A program made the position numbers and the translations under genes. From the NCBI RefSeq assembly GCF_946479755.1, contig NZ_CAMLHC010000027.1, positions 1 through 64,000 on the forward strand: a DNA stretch of 64,000 nt, read 5' to 3'. The notes below the pieces were generated by a model that worked only from the letters and a program-made list of their open reading frames with translations, ran no database searches and was not told the DNA's origin. Below, piece after piece: positions 52,098 to 59,990 of the stretch (the first letter of the stretch is position 1; each line of letters opens with the position of its first letter). The stretch comes from an uncultured Chitinophaga sp. (lineage in GTDB: Bacteria; Bacteroidota; Bacteroidia; Chitinophagales; Chitinophagaceae).

Positions 52098-52712
52098 TCA
52101 CGGCCTTTTCACCGTCAATTCATTGAGTAGGGTCGCATAAGCCTCCACTATATCAGTAATTATTTCTCCCCAGCGTTCCAATGCAAACGGTTTCGCCAGT
52201 TTAATGAAATTTTTCCGGCCAACCAGCCTTTTCCAGTCTGCTAAACTCATATCACCTATGAACCGGTAATTTCCGTTTTCAAAGTCATGTTCCCAGGGAT
52301 CGTCCGGCAGGTACACCTGAAATCCGGCCGCCGCCAGTGGCTCATAAGCCGTCAGCAGCGAGGCCTCAAACTGCTTTTTAACCATCCCCGCCAGGTGCAG
52401 GGTGCAGCTGAAATAATGCCCCCACCAGAACATACTGCGGAAAGCAAACACGTCGGTTTTACTGAAATACCGCGGATAATCCAGTATTACCCATGGCAGT
52501 GACTTGTACTGCTCTCCTTTCGAGATCTTCGGTCCCTGTTGCAGCCATACCGGGTCAAAAGCAAAACCGGAGGCCGCATCCCATGTTGCCAGCGCTTCCT
52601 GTAACTGTCCCATTAACAACATCACCTTCTCTATCGCGCTGTTTTTCAGCTCTATGACCCGCGGTGTAAATACAACGGCTGCCTCTTCTGCTGTCAGATA
52701 AAAATTTTCCAT
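52098..52712 (-). CDS. conserved protein of unknown function
   Basis: The 204-aa protein has no signal peptide and is rich in Trp, Tyr and Phe (KSLPWVILDYPRYFSKTDVFAFRSMFWWG). No domain is recognised with confidence. The composition suggests a folded cytoplasmic protein. It is convergent with the START-like gene, with adjacent stop codons. No function is proposed. Confidence 0.65.
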   Translation of the reverse strand: MENFYLTAEEAAVVFTPRVIELKNSAIEKVMLLMGQLQEALATWDAASGFAFDPVWLQQGPKISKGEQYKSLPWVILDYPRYFSKTDVFAFRSMFWWGHYFSCTLHLAGMVKKQFEASLLTAYEPLAAAGFQVYLPDDPWEHDFENGNYRFIGDMSLADWKRLVGRKNFIKLAKPFALERWGEIITDIVEAYATLLNELTVKRP

Positions 52713-52765
52713 ATAATTTAACGGTATTTTCAGGGATGCTTTAACACTCCTTTGTGAAATCGTAC

Positions 52766-52773
52766 TACCTTTG
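52766..52773 (+). promoter_or_regulatory. -7 element upstream of the LptF/G-type gene
   Basis: TACCTTTG is a perfect TAnnTTTG box. A TTTG at 52751-52754 is too close, so the -33 box is missing. Transcription from here would begin at the foot of the 25-bp palindrome that follows. Confidence 0.4.
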
Positions 52774-52842
52774 CTCGCAAAGCGGCAAAGTAAGCAAAGA
52801 ACGCTAAGAAATTGACATTTGCTTACTTTGCCTCTTTGCGAG
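52774..52842. repeat. large CGCAAAG palindrome in the leader of the LptF/G-type gene
   Basis: Arms of 25 bases (52774-52798 and 52818-52842) pair with one mismatch around a 19-base loop. The arms are built from CTCGCAAAG and GGCAAAGTAAGCAAA. No U-run follows directly; the run of A after the right arm is followed by the GTG start 20 bases later. Confidence 0.75.
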
Positions 52843-52862
52843 AAAAAAATCAGGCATTATCA

Positions 52863-54320
52863 GTGAAGAAACTCGATAAATTAATTATTAGAACATTCCT
52901 GGGCCCCTTCGTGGCGACCTTCTTTGTGACGCTTTTTGTGCTGGTAATGCAGTTTCTCTGGAAATATGTGGACGACCTGGTAGGAAAAGGACTGGACACA
53001 ATGGTGATCGTGCAACTGATCGCTTACACCAGCGCCACGCTGGTAACACTCGCCCTCCCCCTGGCGGTGCTGCTGTCGTCTATCATGACTTTCGGCAACC
53101 TCGGAGAGAGCTTTGAACTGGTAGCCCTGAAATCAGCCGGTATCTCCCTGCTGCGTTTCATCCGGCCCCTCATGGTGGTGTGCAGCATCATCGGGGTGCT
53201 GGCATTCCTGTTTGCCAATTACGTGATCCCCGTAGCCAATCTGCAGGCCAAATCCCTGCTGTACGACATCACCTACTCCAAACCGGCCTTCAACATCAAG
53301 GCGGGTGTATTTTACCGCGATATCCCCGGCTATACCATCAAGGTGGCCCAGAAAGATAAAGACAACCAGACCATCCACCAGGTAATGATCTTCGATCACT
53401 CCACCGGCGGTGGCGGCGGCGACAAGATCATCCTCGCTGAAAAAGGCCAGATGGTGCTCACCGCCAACAAACGTTTCCTCTACTTCATTCTCGAAAATGG
53501 CTGGAGGTACGAGGAAAAAGGGAACAGTGGCTATTCCGTTCCCGGCGACATGATCCGCTTCAGCTTTAAAAAATACTCCAAGGCCTTTGACCTGAGCTCT
53601 TTTGCCTTTAACCGCCTGAACACGGACCTGTTTGCCTCCAACCAGCAGATGCTCAATATCCGGCAGCTGGACCTGGCCATCGACTCCCTGCAGAAATCCC
53701 AAAATGTTTTCGCACGGACTGTCAACGCCTACGTGACCGTGCGTTTTCCCTTCTTCAGATGGAAAGATTCTGCCTGGGCAGCTACCGCCCCGCCGCTGAA
53801 AGTGAAGGATTTTGAAGAAATCGTCCCGGAAAAAAGCCGCCGCAACGTGCTGGACAGGGCCGAACAGAGCGTACGGGAAACATTAAGCTCCCTTGAGGCG
53901 CCTACCAAAGAATATTCTGACAAGCACAGCGTTATATTAATGCATAAAGTGGAATGGCAGCGTAAGTTTACCCTCGCCGCAGCCTGTGTGGTGATGTTCC
54001 TGATCGGCGCCCCGCTGGGCTCTATTATCCGTAAAGGAGGCCTGGGCACCCCGCTGGTGTTTGCCGTGATCTTCTTCGTGATCTTCAATATATTTTTCAT
54101 GATCGGGGAAAAGATGGCCCGCAGCGGCGTGATGTTCACCTGGTCGGGCATGTGGCTGTCGAACATTGTCCTGGTACCGATCGCCGGCTTTTTAATTTAT
54201 AAAGCCATGAATGATTCCAACTTATTCAATAAAGAATTTTATTTTCGCATATATCAAAAAATAAAAAAGTTCTTACAAAAGTTTAGACGTAACAAGTTTA
54301 AAAAGCAACCTACAATTTAA
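52863..54320 (+). CDS. LptF/LptG family LPS-export permease
   Basis: Inner-membrane permease of the lipopolysaccharide transport machine. The 485-aa protein starts VKKLDKLIIRTFLGPFVATF at a GTG (52863), exactly where the family's first helix begins. The upstream frame is part of the palindrome. Helices 1-3 lie within about 10-120, a large periplasmic beta-jellyroll domain at about 130-350, and helices 4-6 at about 380-470 (PLGSIIRKGGLGTPLVFAVIFF). The basic tail is cytoplasmic. Bacteroidota often have two such subunits; the second and LptB are not here. A GTG start with a strongly structured leader suggests low or regulated translation. Confidence 0.9.
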   Translation: MKKLDKLIIRTFLGPFVATFFVTLFVLVMQFLWKYVDDLVGKGLDTMVIVQLIAYTSATLVTLALPLAVLLSSIMTFGNLGESFELVALKSAGISLLRFIRPLMVVCSIIGVLAFLFANYVIPVANLQAKSLLYDITYSKPAFNIKAGVFYRDIPGYTIKVAQKDKDNQTIHQVMIFDHSTGGGGGDKIILAEKGQMVLTANKRFLYFILENGWRYEEKGNSGYSVPGDMIRFSFKKYSKAFDLSSFAFNRLNTDLFASNQQMLNIRQLDLAIDSLQKSQNVFARTVNAYVTVRFPFFRWKDSAWAATAPPLKVKDFEEIVPEKSRRNVLDRAEQSVRETLSSLEAPTKEYSDKHSVILMHKVEWQRKFTLAAACVVMFLIGAPLGSIIRKGGLGTPLVFAVIFFVIFNIFFMIGEKMARSGVMFTWSGMWLSNIVLVPIAGFLIYKAMNDSNLFNKEFYFRIYQKIKKFLQKFRRNKFKKQPTI

Positions 54321-54331
54321 AACCTACAGAT

Positions 54332-55003
54332 TTGAAAACGCTGTTTACACTGTTCAGAAAGAATGCATATTTCTTTCTGCCCTTCCTGCTATGGCTTATA
54401 GTAGGGGGAGTAATGCTGGCAACCTACAGTCAACGTGAGTTATTTCTTGGTATCAACGGGGAACACTCAACGGTTGGAGATGTGTTGGTCACCGGGATCA
54501 CTTATCTCGGGGATGGTATTATGTTTAGCTTAATCCTGCTGCTGATGCTGCTCATGCAGAAGTTCAGGGTATTTTTCATCGGTCTGGCAGTATTTCTGCT
54601 GGCAGTCATTGTAGTACAGGTAGCTAAACATTATTTTAATGCGCCCAGGCCCATCAGCTACTTTGGTGATGAAGCCGCCACGCTGGTACATACGGTAAAG
54701 TGGGTCACCGTGCATAGCAGCTGCAGTTTCCCTTCCGGACACTCTGCAGGGGCTTTTGCCATGTTCAGTTTCCTGTCGGTATGGCTGCGCAATAAAAAGC
54801 TGGGATTGCTGTTTATTGTATTAGCACTGACAGCAGGCTATTCCCGCATTTACCTGGCACAACACTTTTTCGCTGACGTATACGTAGGCAGCATCGTAGG
54901 AACCCTGAGCACTGTTATTGTATGTGGGTTCTTCAGGTTCCGGGACTCCGCCACTTCTCCGGAAGTATGTGCGGAAGCCGTTATGAACGCCAATGCGGCG
55001 TAA
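54332..55003 (+). CDS. PAP2 family phosphatase
   Basis: The 223-aa membrane protein has about six helices and the PAP2 phosphatase motifs: KHYFNAPRP (KxxxxxxRP), SSCSFPSGHSAGAFAMF (PSGH) and YSRIYLAQHFFADVYVGS (SRxxxxxHxxxD). Such enzymes remove phosphate from undecaprenyl pyrophosphate or lipid A. The frame opens with TTG at 54332 (MKTLFTLFRKNAYFF), since no ATG occurs before position 54412 and the first helix would be lost. It follows the LPS permease by 11 bases and precedes an ArnT-like glycosyltransferase, pointing to lipid A or carrier-lipid metabolism. Confidence 0.9.
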   Translation: MKTLFTLFRKNAYFFLPFLLWLIVGGVMLATYSQRELFLGINGEHSTVGDVLVTGITYLGDGIMFSLILLLMLLMQKFRVFFIGLAVFLLAVIVVQVAKHYFNAPRPISYFGDEAATLVHTVKWVTVHSSCSFPSGHSAGAFAMFSFLSVWLRNKKLGLLFIVLALTAGYSRIYLAQHFFADVYVGSIVGTLSTVIVCGFFRFRDSATSPEVCAEAVMNANAA

Positions 55004-55018
55004 ATCCCGCAAATTTTT

Positions 55019-55072
55019 CAAAGGAGCAAAGTTCGCAAAGCACCTTTGCGGATTTTGCTCCTTTGCTTTTTT
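55019..55072 (+). terminator. terminator of the LptF/G-PAP2 operon, CGCAAAG family
   Basis: Arms 55019-55040 and 55044-55065 pair over CAAAGGAGCAAA and CGCAAAG, with a short internal mismatch, followed by a T-run. The arms share CGCAAAG and GCAAAG words with the palindromes at 52774 and 56733. Confidence 0.8.
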
Positions 55073-55109
55073 AGCGAGCCGTAATGCTTATTTTTTATAA
55101 AACGTTATA

Positions 55110-56732
55110 ATGAAATACCTGTTGATTGCCCTTGTGGCAGCCCTGTTATTTATACCTTTTCTGGGGGCTGTACACCTTTTTGACTGGGACGAGATAAACT
55201 TTGCAGAAGCAGCCCGGGAGATGATTGTAAGCCATAACTACAGTCAGGTACAAATCGATTTCCGGCCTTTCTGGGAAAAACCGCCCCTGTTTATCTGGAT
55301 GCAGGCCGGCAGCATGCTGCTCTTTGGCGTTAATGACTTCGCGGCCCGTCTTCCGAATGCAATCATCGGTATCGCTACCCTGCTGAGCCTTTACGCTATT
55401 GGTAAAAAACTGGTGGACGAGAAAATGGGCATCTGGTGGGCCCTGGTATATGCCGGCTCCTGGCTCCCCCACTTCTATTTTAAGTCAGGTATTATCGACC
55501 CTACTTTCAACTACTTCATTTTCCTTGCTATTTATTTCGCGTACCGGATCGCCTACAGCGAAAAATCTTACCGTATGGCCATGCTGAGCGGCTTTTTCCT
55601 CGGCCTGGCAGTACTGACCAAAGGACCTGTGGCCATCCTCGTGTCTATGCTCACCCTCCTGGTGTACTGGCTCTGGAATAAATTCCGCATTGGTATTAAA
55701 CTGGCGCATCTGGGCCTTATTGCCCTTTTTGCGTCTATCACCACCCTGCTTTGGTTTGGCTATGAAATCATTGCCCACGGCTGGTGGTTTGTCAATGAAT
55801 TTGTGGCTTACCAGATCCGCCTGCTCACCACCGAAGATGCCGGTCACGGCGGCCCGTTCTTCTACCACTGGATAGTACTCCTGATTGGTTGTTTTCCGGC
55901 CAGTATCTTCCTGTTTTCGTATATCCGTGGTCGCAAAAAAACGATCTACGGACAACCCGCAGCTACGGAACAAAAAGATTTCAAGGTATGGATGTGGGTA
56001 TTGTTCTGGGTGGTGCTGATCCTGTTTTCCGTCGTGAAAACCAAGATCGTGCATTATTCTTCCCTGTGTTACTTCCCGCTGTCTTACCTGGCAGCATACC
56101 AGGTATATAAACTGTCCAACGGCAAGCTGCGCCTGCGCGGCTGGAACATTGCGCTGCTATGCGTGATCGGGGTTGTGCTGGGCATTGCGATTGCCGCGTT
56201 GCCGCTGGTGGGCGTGTACAAGGACAAACTGATTCCTTATATCGGCGACAAATTCGCAGTAGCCAACCTGCAGGCCCAGGTATCCTGGTCGGTAACAGAA
56301 GCCGGTTACGGTATCGCCTATATTATCCTGGTGATCGTCAGCGCCGTGTTGCTGTCCCGTCAGAAAATCACCAACGGACTGCTATGCCTGTTTCTCAGCA
56401 CCATCCTGATCATACAGGTAACGGTAGTGCATTTTGTGCCCAAAGTGGAGCGTTATTCCCAGGGGGCGGCTATCGACTTCTTTATATCGCTGCAGGGCAA
56501 GGATGTGTATGTAAAAGCGCTTGGCTACCACAGCTATGCGCAGCATTACTATTCCCGGGAACAGCCCCACAGCAATAAAAACTACTATGATACCGACTGG
56601 CTGCTGAACGGCGCCATTGACAAGCCTGCTTATTTCATCTGCCGGATCACAGACAGCGAAGCATACGTTCATCATCCCAACCTTGAAGTGATTGGAGAAA
56701 AGAACGGATTTGTATTCCTGAAACGCAAATAG
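55110..56732 (+). CDS. ArnT-like glycosyltransferase (GT39/PMT type)
   Basis: Membrane glycosyltransferase that uses a polyprenyl-phosphate sugar donor. The 540-aa protein begins with a short helix, then HLFDWDEINFAEAAREM, the first-loop Asp/Glu motif of the ArnT/PMT fold. QIDFRPFWEKPPLFIWMQAG (KPP motif) follows. About eleven more helices follow, and a soluble C-terminal domain (about 440-540). ArnT adds aminoarabinose to lipid A; here the sugar is not known. The neighbouring PAP2 phosphatase and LPS permease support envelope lipid modification. Confidence 0.88.
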   Translation: MKYLLIALVAALLFIPFLGAVHLFDWDEINFAEAAREMIVSHNYSQVQIDFRPFWEKPPLFIWMQAGSMLLFGVNDFAARLPNAIIGIATLLSLYAIGKKLVDEKMGIWWALVYAGSWLPHFYFKSGIIDPTFNYFIFLAIYFAYRIAYSEKSYRMAMLSGFFLGLAVLTKGPVAILVSMLTLLVYWLWNKFRIGIKLAHLGLIALFASITTLLWFGYEIIAHGWWFVNEFVAYQIRLLTTEDAGHGGPFFYHWIVLLIGCFPASIFLFSYIRGRKKTIYGQPAATEQKDFKVWMWVLFWVVLILFSVVKTKIVHYSSLCYFPLSYLAAYQVYKLSNGKLRLRGWNIALLCVIGVVLGIAIAALPLVGVYKDKLIPYIGDKFAVANLQAQVSWSVTEAGYGIAYIILVIVSAVLLSRQKITNGLLCLFLSTILIIQVTVVHFVPKVERYSQGAAIDFFISLQGKDVYVKALGYHSYAQHYYSREQPHSNKNYYDTDWLLNGAIDKPAYFICRITDSEAYVHHPNLEVIGEKNGFVFLKRK

Positions 56733-56892
56733 TTCACGCAAAGCTTTCATAAGAGAGCAAAGGCACAAAGAAAATATATAGTAAAAACAAAGGAGCGAAG
56801 ATCAAATCGAACTGATCTTCGCTCCTTTGTTTTCTTATTTAAACTTAAAAAAATCTTTGCTCCTTTGCTCTCTTATGAAAGCTTTGCGTGAA
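56733..56892. repeat. 160-bp nested palindrome, outer CGCAAAG arms
   Basis: The outer arms 56733-56763 and 56862-56892 are perfect 31-bp inverted repeats (TTCACGCAAAGCTTTCATAA...). They enclose about 98 bases in which a second 21-bp perfect hairpin lies. The element fills the whole gap between two convergent genes, starting right after the glycosyltransferase stop and ending one base before the sod stop codon. Confidence 0.9.
56784..56833. terminator. inner hairpin of the nested palindrome, terminator-like
   Basis: Arms 56784-56804 and 56813-56833 (AAAACAAAGGAGCGAAGATC core) with an eight-base loop and T- or A-runs on both sides. It can terminate both genes. It shares the GAGCGAAGA core with hairpins at 1821 and 6561. 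Confidence 0.85.
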
Positions 56893-56893
56893 A

Positions 56894-57619
56894 CTACGCG
56901 TTGTTGTAGCGTTTTTCCACTTCCTCCCAGTTCACCACGTTCCAGAATGCGTTGATATAGTCCGGACGTTTGTTCTGGTATTTCAGGTAGTAGGCGTGCT
57001 CCCACACGTCGAGTGCGAGGATGGGCGTACCTTTTTCCTTTACGATGTTATGCATGAGCGGGTTGTCCTGGTTAGGCGTGTTGATGACGGACAGCTTTTT
57101 GCCCGGGCCAACGATCAGCCATGCCCAGCCGGAGCCAAACTGTGTTTTCCCCGCGTCGTTGAATTTCTCCTGGAATTTCTCAAAAGAGCCGAAATGGGTA
57201 TTGATGGCCGATTTAAATTTATCGGACGGCGTTGTTTTTTTAGGGGAGAGCACGGTCCAGAACAGGGAGTGGTTGTAATGGCCGCCGCCGTTGTTACGGA
57301 TGGCTTTATCTTTATCCGTTACCTTACGCAGTATTTCTTCGAGCGACAGCGAGGCGAAGGCGGTACCTTTTATCGCGTCGTTGAGATTTTTTACATAGGC
57401 GCCGTGGTGTTTGTCGTGATGTATTTCCATCGTCATTTTATCGATGTAAGGTTCCAGGGCGTCATAAGCATAAGGCAGTGGTGGTACCACAAAAGGGGCC
57501 TTCGGATCTTCGGAGCTGGTTTTCACGGAAGTAGCGGGCATGGCCAGACTGCTGAGAGGGCCGCTGAGCGCCGCTACGCCAGCCAGGCTGGTCAGCTTTA
57601 TGAATTCTCTTTTGTTCAT
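56894..57619 (-). CDS. exported Fe/Mn superoxide dismutase
   Basis: Dismutates superoxide to hydrogen peroxide and oxygen. The 241-aa protein has an N-terminal signal with [18 protein letters not shown], a Tat-like pattern with Lys-Arg instead of Arg-Arg, so it acts outside the cytoplasm. The mature enzyme shows [30 protein letters not shown], where the first metal His lies in the HH pair (about 67-68). It also shows [11 protein letters not shown] with the second His and [13 protein letters not shown] with the Asp and last His. Metal preference, Fe or Mn, is not decided by the motifs. Convergent with the glycosyltransferase across a nested palindrome. Confidence 0.93.
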   Translation of the reverse strand: MNKREFIKLTSLAGVAALSGPLSSLAMPATSVKTSSEDPKAPFVVPPLPYAYDALEPYIDKMTMEIHHDKHHGAYVKNLNDAIKGTAFASLSLEEILRKVTDKDKAIRNNGGGHYNHSLFWTVLSPKKTTPSDKFKSAINTHFGSFEKFQEKFNDAGKTQFGSGWAWLIVGPGKKLSVINTPNQDNPLMHNIVKEKGTPILALDVWEHAYYLKYQNKRPDYINAFWNVVNWEEVEKRYNNA

Positions 57620-57660
57620 ATTAAAAGAATTGAAATTTGTTTATAGAAATAACACAGATA

Positions 57661-57668
57661 CAAATCTA
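57661..57668 (-). promoter_or_regulatory. -7 element for the superoxide dismutase
   Basis: On the minus strand TAGATTTG fits TAnnTTTG, about 41 bases upstream of the ATG. The only TTG upstream leaves a 15-base spacer, too short for a good -33 box. Confidence 0.45.
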
Positions 57669-57705
57669 ATTGTAAAGGGAATTCAATGCAGCAAAATTTA
57701 CACCA

Positions 57706-58002
57706 ATGAAAGTGGCGGTTGTCACCCTTAAAATATTTACAGATACTTATACTATTGAATACCAGTACCCGACATCCGGGGTGTTTAGCATTTATTCAAA
57801 AAACGGGACTTTCTTTATGGATTATTCTGGAAATAATACTATTTTACCATTACCTTCATGTGAAGATGTAGAGCTTTTTAATCTTTTTCGACAAATGGAA
57901 CTATTTATCCCGGGAGATGCTAACTGCGGAGATAGAGATGCAATCCCTGCTATAATGGCCAACGATACTATGCTGCTTACACCCGCCATTGTAACAGCGT
58001 AG
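57706..58002 (+). CDS. small hypothetical protein
   Basis: An unrecognised 98-aa product at the head of the GNAT-ThiF-kinase run. The start MKVAVVTLKIFTDTYTIEYQ and beta-rich middle (SGVFSIYSKNGTFFMDYSG) look protein-like. The codon third positions are clearly more A/T-rich than in neighbouring genes, which hints at foreign origin or a false ORF. It has two Cys and a Leu/Phe-rich helix (DVELFNLFRQMELFI). There is a 116-base gap before the next gene. An opposing reading frame on the minus strand across the same bases is also open, so its reality is uncertain. Confidence 0.4.
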   Translation: MKVAVVTLKIFTDTYTIEYQYPTSGVFSIYSKNGTFFMDYSGNNTILPLPSCEDVELFNLFRQMELFIPGDANCGDRDAIPAIMANDTMLLTPAIVTA

Positions 58003-58118
58003 TGAGAAAGCGGTAGCTTTTTTGCTGACATAATGCTTATATAAACACCGAATATTTTTTTAAGGGCCACCCGACCCTGGCTAACTAAACTAAAAAAAAA
58101 TTTAAAGCATTCCCATAC

Positions 58119-58841
58119 ATGCTCAAGGTAAGAGTATTCAAGGCGATCGAATATCCCGAAGAATGTTTGCAATATATTGCAGGACATCGGAAAGTGCTGG
58201 AGGCATATGGTGTTACGAAAGTTACCTCTGCCAACGTGGACTGGATGTACGAACCTTATACTTACATTATCACCGTGAGCAATGACGACTATACCAAAAC
58301 GTATGGGGGCTGCCGGATACAACTGGCCGGCGGAAGCGTTCCGCTTCCCATTGAAAGCGCGATCAACAGTATGGACCCCAGGATATACGATATCGTAAAG
58401 GAGCTGGCCGCAACGGGCGGCACCGGGGAATTCTGCGGCCTGTGGAATTCCAGGGAGGTAGCCGGCTGGGGAATTGGCAGCATCGTCCTTTTCAGGGTGG
58501 TGAACGCCGTATTGAACCAATTGCCCGTCACCACTTTTCTGGGCTTCTGTGCACAGACCACTTTCCGTAACAGTATTCGTACCGGGTACCAGATTATGAC
58601 CAATATCGGCAACCAGGGCACCTTTTATTACCCCAAGGAAGACCTGATCGCCACTGCCCTCATACTGAACGACCCCCTGGAACTGAAGAGCGCTCACCCG
58701 GAGGACCGGGAAAGAATGATGAGTTTACGCAACAATCCGGTGCAAACGATTGTAGAAAAAGGGCCTAAGGGAGAGATGCAGGTCGACTATGACCTGAGGA
58801 TCATGTCGGCAGCCACGAGTGACCTGCCGCTATCCCGGTAG
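58119..58841 (+). CDS. GNAT-like N-acyltransferase-type protein
   Basis: The 240-aa protein has no signal peptide. It resembles a GNAT fold with features of the autoinducer-synthase side of the family: a conserved R/Y-rich start, then YGGCRIQLAGGSVPLPIES, then GEFCGLWNSREVAGWGIGS. The latter looks like the acyl-CoA pyrophosphate-binding loop (RxxGxG/A). A domain near LGFCAQTTFRNSIRTGYQIM follows. These are similarities I recall, not a proven match; a different acyl-transfer role is possible. It lies 17 bases before a ThiF-like gene and so shares its transcript. The product and acceptor are unknown. Confidence 0.55.
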   Translation: MLKVRVFKAIEYPEECLQYIAGHRKVLEAYGVTKVTSANVDWMYEPYTYIITVSNDDYTKTYGGCRIQLAGGSVPLPIESAINSMDPRIYDIVKELAATGGTGEFCGLWNSREVAGWGIGSIVLFRVVNAVLNQLPVTTFLGFCAQTTFRNSIRTGYQIMTNIGNQGTFYYPKEDLIATALILNDPLELKSAHPEDRERMMSLRNNPVQTIVEKGPKGEMQVDYDLRIMSAATSDLPLSR

Positions 58842-58858
58842 CAATAAATAACTTAACA

Positions 58859-59977
58859 ATGAACAACGTACTAGTAGATGCCATAGCAACGAGCCAACAA
58901 CAATCATCAGAAAGGGAAGTAAGGTTTTTCAGGTTACAGGACCCCGCACAGCTGGAAGCCCTTACCCAGCTGATAGCCCAGCAGCCCGGTATCCGGGTCT
59001 TCGACGAAATACAACCTCAACTGGCAGAGCTTATCCGCCTTCAGCATCCAACAGAAAGATTATCCGAAACAGCCGTCGCCGAAAAAATAGCCGCCCACCT
59101 GGGCAACACGCCACCGGCCGCCTATGGCGTATGGGTGTATTACCCCTGGTCCGGCCGCGTAGTGCATATCCTCGACGAAACTGAATTCATACAGCTCCGC
59201 ACCAGCCGCAATCAGCATAAAATCACGGAAGCAGAGCGAAACATCCTGCAAACCAAAAAAATAGGCGTCATCGGCCTCTCCGTAGGACAGTCCGTAGCGC
59301 TGGCACTCGCCATAGAAAGACTGTGCGGAGAACTTCGTATAGCCGACTTTGACAAGCTCGATCTCAGTAACATGAACCGCATCCGGACAGGCGTTCACCA
59401 TGTAGGCATCCTCAAAACGGTTTTAGTCGCCCGGGAAATTGCAGAAATTGATCCTTTTCTGCGGGTCCGCTGTTATGATAATGGTATTTCTGAAGATAAT
59501 ATTGACGCTTTTCTGACCGACGGGGGCCGGCTGGACATCCTGGTGGAAGAATGCGACGGCCTGGATATCAAGGTACTGGCCCGCCAGCGCGCCAGAGCCA
59601 TGCATATACCGGTCGTCATGGATACCAGCGACCGGGGCATGGTGGATGTAGAGCGGTTTGATCTCCAGCATGATTTACCTATATTGCATGGACGTATACC
59701 GGAAGACATCACCGCCGCCCAGATCCGAAACATGCAGGGACCGGAAAGGATGCAACTGGTAGACCGTATCGTTAATTTCAATGCCATGTCAACCAAAATG
59801 CAAGCCTCCCTCGCGGAGATCGGTAAAACGATTACCACCTGGCCCCAACTGGCTTCGGCCGTGATGCTGGGAGGCGCCGCTATCGCCCATGTATGCCGGG
59901 AAGTGGGGCTGAACAGCGCAATAGCCTCCGGCCGTTACTACGTAGACCTGGAACAGATTTTTAATCACGATAAATGA
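58859..59977 (+). CDS. ThiF/E1-like adenylyltransferase (Rv1355c-type)
   Basis: The 372-aa protein has an N-terminal region of about 125 residues with no match. A Rossmann-type adenylating domain of the ThiF/MoeB/E1 superfamily follows: nucleotide loop KKIGVIGLSVGQSVALALA (about 133-151), then IADFDKLDLSNMNR (about 161-174), with the Asp and Arg of the ATP-binding E1 motif. The usual catalytic Cys and the CxxC zinc sites are not evident. This resembles the first half of Rv1355c-type proteins, in which ThiF is fused to a nitroreductase-like domain; that second half is absent. It would adenylate a carboxylate, perhaps a peptide or carrier protein. The sensor kinase follows after 13 bases. Confidence 0.72.
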   Translation: MNNVLVDAIATSQQQSSEREVRFFRLQDPAQLEALTQLIAQQPGIRVFDEIQPQLAELIRLQHPTERLSETAVAEKIAAHLGNTPPAAYGVWVYYPWSGRVVHILDETEFIQLRTSRNQHKITEAERNILQTKKIGVIGLSVGQSVALALAIERLCGELRIADFDKLDLSNMNRIRTGVHHVGILKTVLVAREIAEIDPFLRVRCYDNGISEDNIDAFLTDGGRLDILVEECDGLDIKVLARQRARAMHIPVVMDTSDRGMVDVERFDLQHDLPILHGRIPEDITAAQIRNMQGPERMQLVDRIVNFNAMSTKMQASLAEIGKTITTWPQLASAVMLGGAAIAHVCREVGLNSAIASGRYYVDLEQIFNHDK

Positions 59978-59990
59978 TCCGAAACAAGCC

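Noticed and set aside
57822..58697. 291-residue minus-strand frame opposite the GNAT-like gene
   Set aside because: Lies across an intergenic gap and a gene with tight operon spacing; its frame has no family features.
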